Positions 60,514 through 64,000 of a stretch of DNA of 64,000 bases are shown here, piece by piece. Numbering within the stretch: position 1 is the first letter of the stretch; each line of letters starts with the position of its first letter. Source of the stretch: Ulota crispa (lineage: Eukaryota; Streptophyta; Bryopsida; Orthotrichales; Orthotrichaceae); contig OY987242.1 of the NCBI GenBank assembly GCA_963920765.1, forward strand, positions 27,118,002 to 27,182,001, written 5' to 3'. Below the pieces are notes generated by a model. That model ran no database searches, was not told where the DNA came from, and worked only from the letters and a program-made list of their open reading frames with translations. The translations under genes were made by a program, and so were the position numbers.

Positions 60514-62035
60514 TTAAATCTCTCCACCTACATTGTCACTTGAATCTTTCATATCATAAAACAAGTCTTGCAATGCATCTTCATTGACATGTGCTGAACT
60601 TGATAAATAAATAGAAGTTTTGTAATCTTCTTCTTTTGCTTCTTCTTTGTGGTCCTCTCTTTCTTTCACATTAACTTCTTCATCTTCAAATTCAAGTTCG
60701 TCACTTCTTTCAGGTATTGTGAAAATTCCTCCTACCTCTACTAGAAATGACACTTCATTATATTCATTCACTTCATTGTCATCTCTTTCTATAACTATAT
60801 CACTTAGAGTAGTATTACTGCTGCTATCAATATTAGAATTGACTTCAAACCTTTTGAACCTAGATTCTACTTCAATGACAACGCTCCAATTTTTATCCTT
60901 AGTATCAACCATATAAAAGACTTGGAGAACTGCATTTAGCTCTATTATAGGCTCATTTTCAATATCTTCTACCGAAAAAACCTTATTGGTATGTACTTTA
61001 GTGAAACCGCTCTCATTTTGTTTTAGAGTTACACCACTTTCAGCATCATAATACTCTACTTTCAGTAATACATCATTATCAACTATTGGTCCAAAATTTA
61101 CCTTTACTATATCTACTATAGGGTGATTGCAAGAATGACCTGTACTACATTTTGTCCCCCTCACCTTCTGCGGCTTGTTTTTTGCTTGTAACTTTTGCAA
61201 AAGAAGTCATATTGACTTGTCCTTTTAGGGTGACGTGCACATGCAAGTTATTGACATTCAATGATTTTCTGGTGTTTCTTAAAATTATTTTGCTATTTTT
61301 AAGCAACCCCCAAATAGGTGTTTACCTTGGCCATTTTGGAGGGTTTTAGTACTATTTTGGGTTCAAAAAAGCTTTTCTAAGGCTGTAAATCAAGGGTGTT
61401 GTTTATGGAGCATGCTTACATGCATTTGTAGAAGGGTTTTGCAAGATTATAAATTCCATGGCATTTGCATTGTCTCAAAGTGGGCATCCTATCTCCCTTC
61501 ATTGGCAAAATACGAAGAAATTCCTCAGCAAAGCAATTGTACCATGTGAATGTGTTTAATGCGTTTTCAAATGGCCATTTTTTGTTTTAATTTTTTGGAT
61601 TATTTTACTATTTTCTAAAAAGCAAGAAAAAAATTGGCTTTTTGTTAATGATTTTGTTTTGTGCATAACTTTTAGAATAAAAAATTTCTAAGTTTAGATT
61701 TTCACAAGTATGCTATTTTAAGTGCTTTACAAATTTTCCATATTTTATTTTATTTTATTTTATTTTATTTAAAAAAATTATTTCAAATGCTCATAGTATT
61801 ACATAGTACTATTAGTTTTAAGGGTGTTTGAGACAAAACTGACAGGTCATTCTTGCAACTACCCTATATAACCATAATAGAATTCATTTTCACCTTCCTT
61901 ATTTTTGTATGTACCTCGTACAATTGAATCACATGTCACAGTTCAAGTTACATCTACCTTATATATCCAGTATTATAGAAGTTGGCATACTGATTTGGTC
62001 CACGAGCATATTCTTGAACTTCCGGATGCATATTT
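60514..62035 (-). pseudogene. CACTA (En/Spm) transposon relic, DUF4216 region
   Basis: Minus-strand remains of the protein found with TNP2-type transposases in plant CACTA elements. At the 5' side, near 62031-61965, a fragment containing HPEVQEYARGPNQY matches the conserved HPE..ARGP block that precedes DUF4216. After a frameshift and stops, GENEFYYGYI leads into a 744-bp insertion (61121-61864). Beyond it the frame resumes as VDIVKVNFGP, then ESGFTKVHTN, NEPIIELNAVLQVFY and KNWSVVIEV, all DUF4216 landmarks, and ends in an acidic tail at 60514. The open frame seems to begin near 61200, but its first 27 residues are translated from the insertion. Clearly inactive. Confidence 0.8.
61121..61864. 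mobile_element. 744-bp insertion with 23-bp inverted ends, in the CACTA relic
   Basis: Ends are GGGTGATTGCAAGAATGACC and (inverse) GGGTAGTTGCAAGAATGACC. TATA lies outside both ends (61117-61120, 61865-61868). Removing the element with one TATA rejoins the DUF4216 frame as EFYYGYI-VDIVKVNF, without a stop. The superfamily is unclear: a 4-bp TATA duplication is unusual, and a TA site with later change is possible. Confidence 0.7.
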
Positions 62036-62039
62036 TCTC

Positions 62040-62935
62040 CTTAGTATATTTCTTCTCCAACCTTTTTTAACACCCAATCTTTGTATGCAAGTACTTGAAA
62101 TTCCTCTGGAAATGGTACCCCTTCACCAACTTGGTCTTTGAAAGCAACTTTTTGCAATTCTTTTTCATATCATATAATTTTGTATTGAGATTGGTACGAC
62201 TCAAAACACTTGGCATTTTGCAATTTGTATGTATGAACATGTCAATTGTACCAAAATAATAAGAAATTTGAAGAACTAAAATTATAAATAAGCACATGAT
62301 TATTTGTATTTAGAATATTTAATAATTTCTTGAGCTTAAATACAATCTTTTCATTTCATGATAATGCCTTTGAATATCCATTAAAAAATCATTTAGATCA
62401 TTACTCTCAATATTTTCAATAACATTTAATTTTTTTTGGAATCATTTTCACTTCAACCTTTCTAAAATGAAAAATAATACATCTCTTAACTAATTATTTC
62501 ACTTTAAATTAAAAATACATTCTTTGACATATAAAAACTAAATAAATTAATTGACATAGTTTTAAATGTCAGGATGTAAACACTCTGATATTTTCATGAT
62601 GGAGAATTTGATCAAAATTTTATTACACCTTATTCAAAAACCTTAATATTATTAAAAATATATTAAAAAGACATCAAAACAAGTTCTTAGTACATGTTAA
62701 TTTTAATGTTAGTATTTCAAGTTATGCGCACTAAAATAAACATAAGGGTTTTATATAAACTCCTTGTTTTTAACATGTTTGTACTTATGTGTCATTAGAA
62801 CTTATTTAATTCTTTATTACACAAAAATCATACTTGATCAATAAGTGACGCAGACATTCTTTTTGCTCTCCAGAGTTTGGGCAAAATCAAACCATCCTCC
62901 TTTGCTCCAACTTCAATGTTCCATAATTATGGAGC
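62040..62935. other. AT-rich interior of the CACTA relic
   Basis: Separates the DUF4218 and DUF4216 regions. No protein similarity was recognised; it may hold introns or further insertions. Confidence 0.35.
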
Positions 62936-62939
62936 CATT

Positions 62940-63292
62940 GGATCCAGCTTACGCAAGTACTCAGCAATAGAATATTGCTTCTCATGAAGCATATCCCCTA
63001 GCCATGCTCCCTTTTGGATGTTTTTTTGTCCGACATGATCTATTAGGTTCTTCATGTAGCGCTTTCAAGAGTACTTCCACTTCAAATGAACTAGACCAGT
63101 TAATTTTACTTCATCTATTAAGTGTACTAATAAGTGCACTTGACTATCAAAAAATGTTGGGGACATATGCATCTCAAACATACACAAAGTTTCAGCCAAT
63201 TCCAGTTCCATTGCTTGAATTTGTGTTCTATCTATACCTTTTTGACAAATCCAATGCAATACTTCTCCATGCCTATGGATGGTACTCTCCAA
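62940..63292 (-). pseudogene. CACTA (En/Spm) transposon relic, DUF4218 region
   Basis: Minus-strand frame with the order LAETLCMFEMHMSPTFFD, VHLLVHLIDEVKLTG and HLKWKYS, the hallmark of DUF4218 in plant CACTA proteins. A TGA at 63067-63065 replaces the codon before KRYMKNL, which continues the domain (QKGAWL, SIAEYL) to about 62945. Upstream, a TTAA-type element begins 9 bp beyond, so the TNP2 transposase core was either cut off or lies past the window. Confidence 0.82.
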
Positions 63293-63304
63293 ATTTTTAG
63301 TTAA

Positions 63305-64000
63305 CCCCTAAAGGATCATTTCTCTATTCAACAGACAAATGGGATTTCGGGCAGGTACCTATGGCCTCATTTTTTGTCTTGATTTTTTGAAACTTTTTTT
63401 GAAAATAGAAAAACACATTAGCTTTTGGGGAATCTAATTTTTATTCCAATTGATGCCAAGGAGCAAAAGTTATGCCCAAATAAGCACAAATTTGGGGACT
63501 CCAAGCAGCAAATAAAATTCTTACAAAATCTTTGAAAAAAAATTCACATTTTTTTTCTCATAGATTATATATTTTTCTCCATCTGAAGCTTTGATTCATT
63601 CCATTTTGACTAGTTATGAGAAAGTTATGGACAATCTTGTTTTTCGGGCAATTCAAGCATCTTCTTGGAAAAATAACTCATAAACTTCAATTTTGAATGT
63701 AAGTTTAACATTTTTTCAAAAAAATTTGTTTGAGACTGTGAAGTTTGCTTTCTAGAACAATCTCACCATTGAGATTATTGCATTTCAATTCCATTGCAAG
63801 GTTATTAGCAATTTGAGTGTTTGTTCAATCTCATACTTTCTTCTACCTAATGTTTTCTTTTAAGAATGAAAACTAATTTTTTGTTTTTTGTTTTTTTCCC
63901 AATATTACCAACTGAACTTCCCACCATGCAAAAATAGAATTCCAAATTCTGTGGTGCAAAAATTTTAAATTAAAAAAGTTCAAAGTCAAATAATCTGGTT
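63305..64000. mobile_element. TTAA-flanked piggyBac-like element, family A, runs off the right edge
   Basis: TTAA (63301-63304) then CCCCTAAAGGATC. Collinear, in reverse, with 12853-13775; both carry gggcaggtacctatggcctca, a run around tttggggact, and the aagatgcttgaattgccc stretch. About 230 bp of the far end lie outside the window. Confidence 0.75.

Noticed and set aside
60514-61200. Intact 228-aa gene
   Set aside because: Its N-terminal 27 residues come from a transposon insertion, and the rest is the tail of a CACTA DUF4216 protein with upstream frameshift and stops.

Overview
This is nuclear DNA of a green plant (streptophyte). It carries two intron-rich genes of plant or pan-eukaryotic type, set in a long AT-rich intergenic expanse packed with short non-autonomous transposons and a decayed plant-type CACTA transposon. 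The kinesin looks closer to the KIF21/KIF27 type than to the FRA1 or KIN-4C types of seed plants. That would fit a seedless plant with flagellated sperm (bryophyte, lycophyte or fern) or a charophyte alga. The lineage call is an inference.

Layout. (1) 1-7510, minus strand: ATG2, the autophagy lipid-transfer protein. The N-terminal chorein domain starts at 7510 and the gene runs off the left edge. Thirteen coding exons were read, all phase-compatible, giving about 1658 residues. Its leader carries a G-quadruplex motif and an upstream ORF overlapping the start. (2) 7.5-18.8 kb: intergenic, with two Mutator-type foldback MITEs, a Tourist-like MITE, hAT MITEs, a large foldback and two TTAA-flanked elements. 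(3) 18,935-31,591, plus strand: a kinesin-4 family motor protein of about 1567 residues in 26 exons, with two small upstream ORFs before the start and a hAT MITE in one intron. (4) 31.6-64 kb: no intact host gene recognised. Instead there are nested MITEs of at least five kinds, a palindromic 0.54-kb foldback, an inverted-repeat pair 3.5 kb apart, a GC-rich minisatellite island at 55.3-55.9 kb, and a CACTA (En/Spm) relic on the minus strand at 60.5-63.3 kb.

The most notable signal is a group of about a dozen elements with ends reading TTAA-CCCCTAAAGGACC ... GGTCCTTTAGGGG-TTAA. Sizes run from 0.21 to 1.9 kb and several are complete palindromes. Terminal sequence and TTAA target site are those of the piggyBac superfamily, which is little described in land plants. 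Three copies are caught nested inside other repeats for which an unoccupied sibling is also present in the window; in one case host-element lengths agree to the base (161 versus 161 bp) once the insert and one TTAA are removed.

The two genes face outward and away from each other and show no sign of acting together. No tRNA, rRNA, CRISPR array or bacterial-type operon was seen. Exon boundaries were chosen by hand from GT-AG sites, reading phase and remembered family resemblance, without alignment software.
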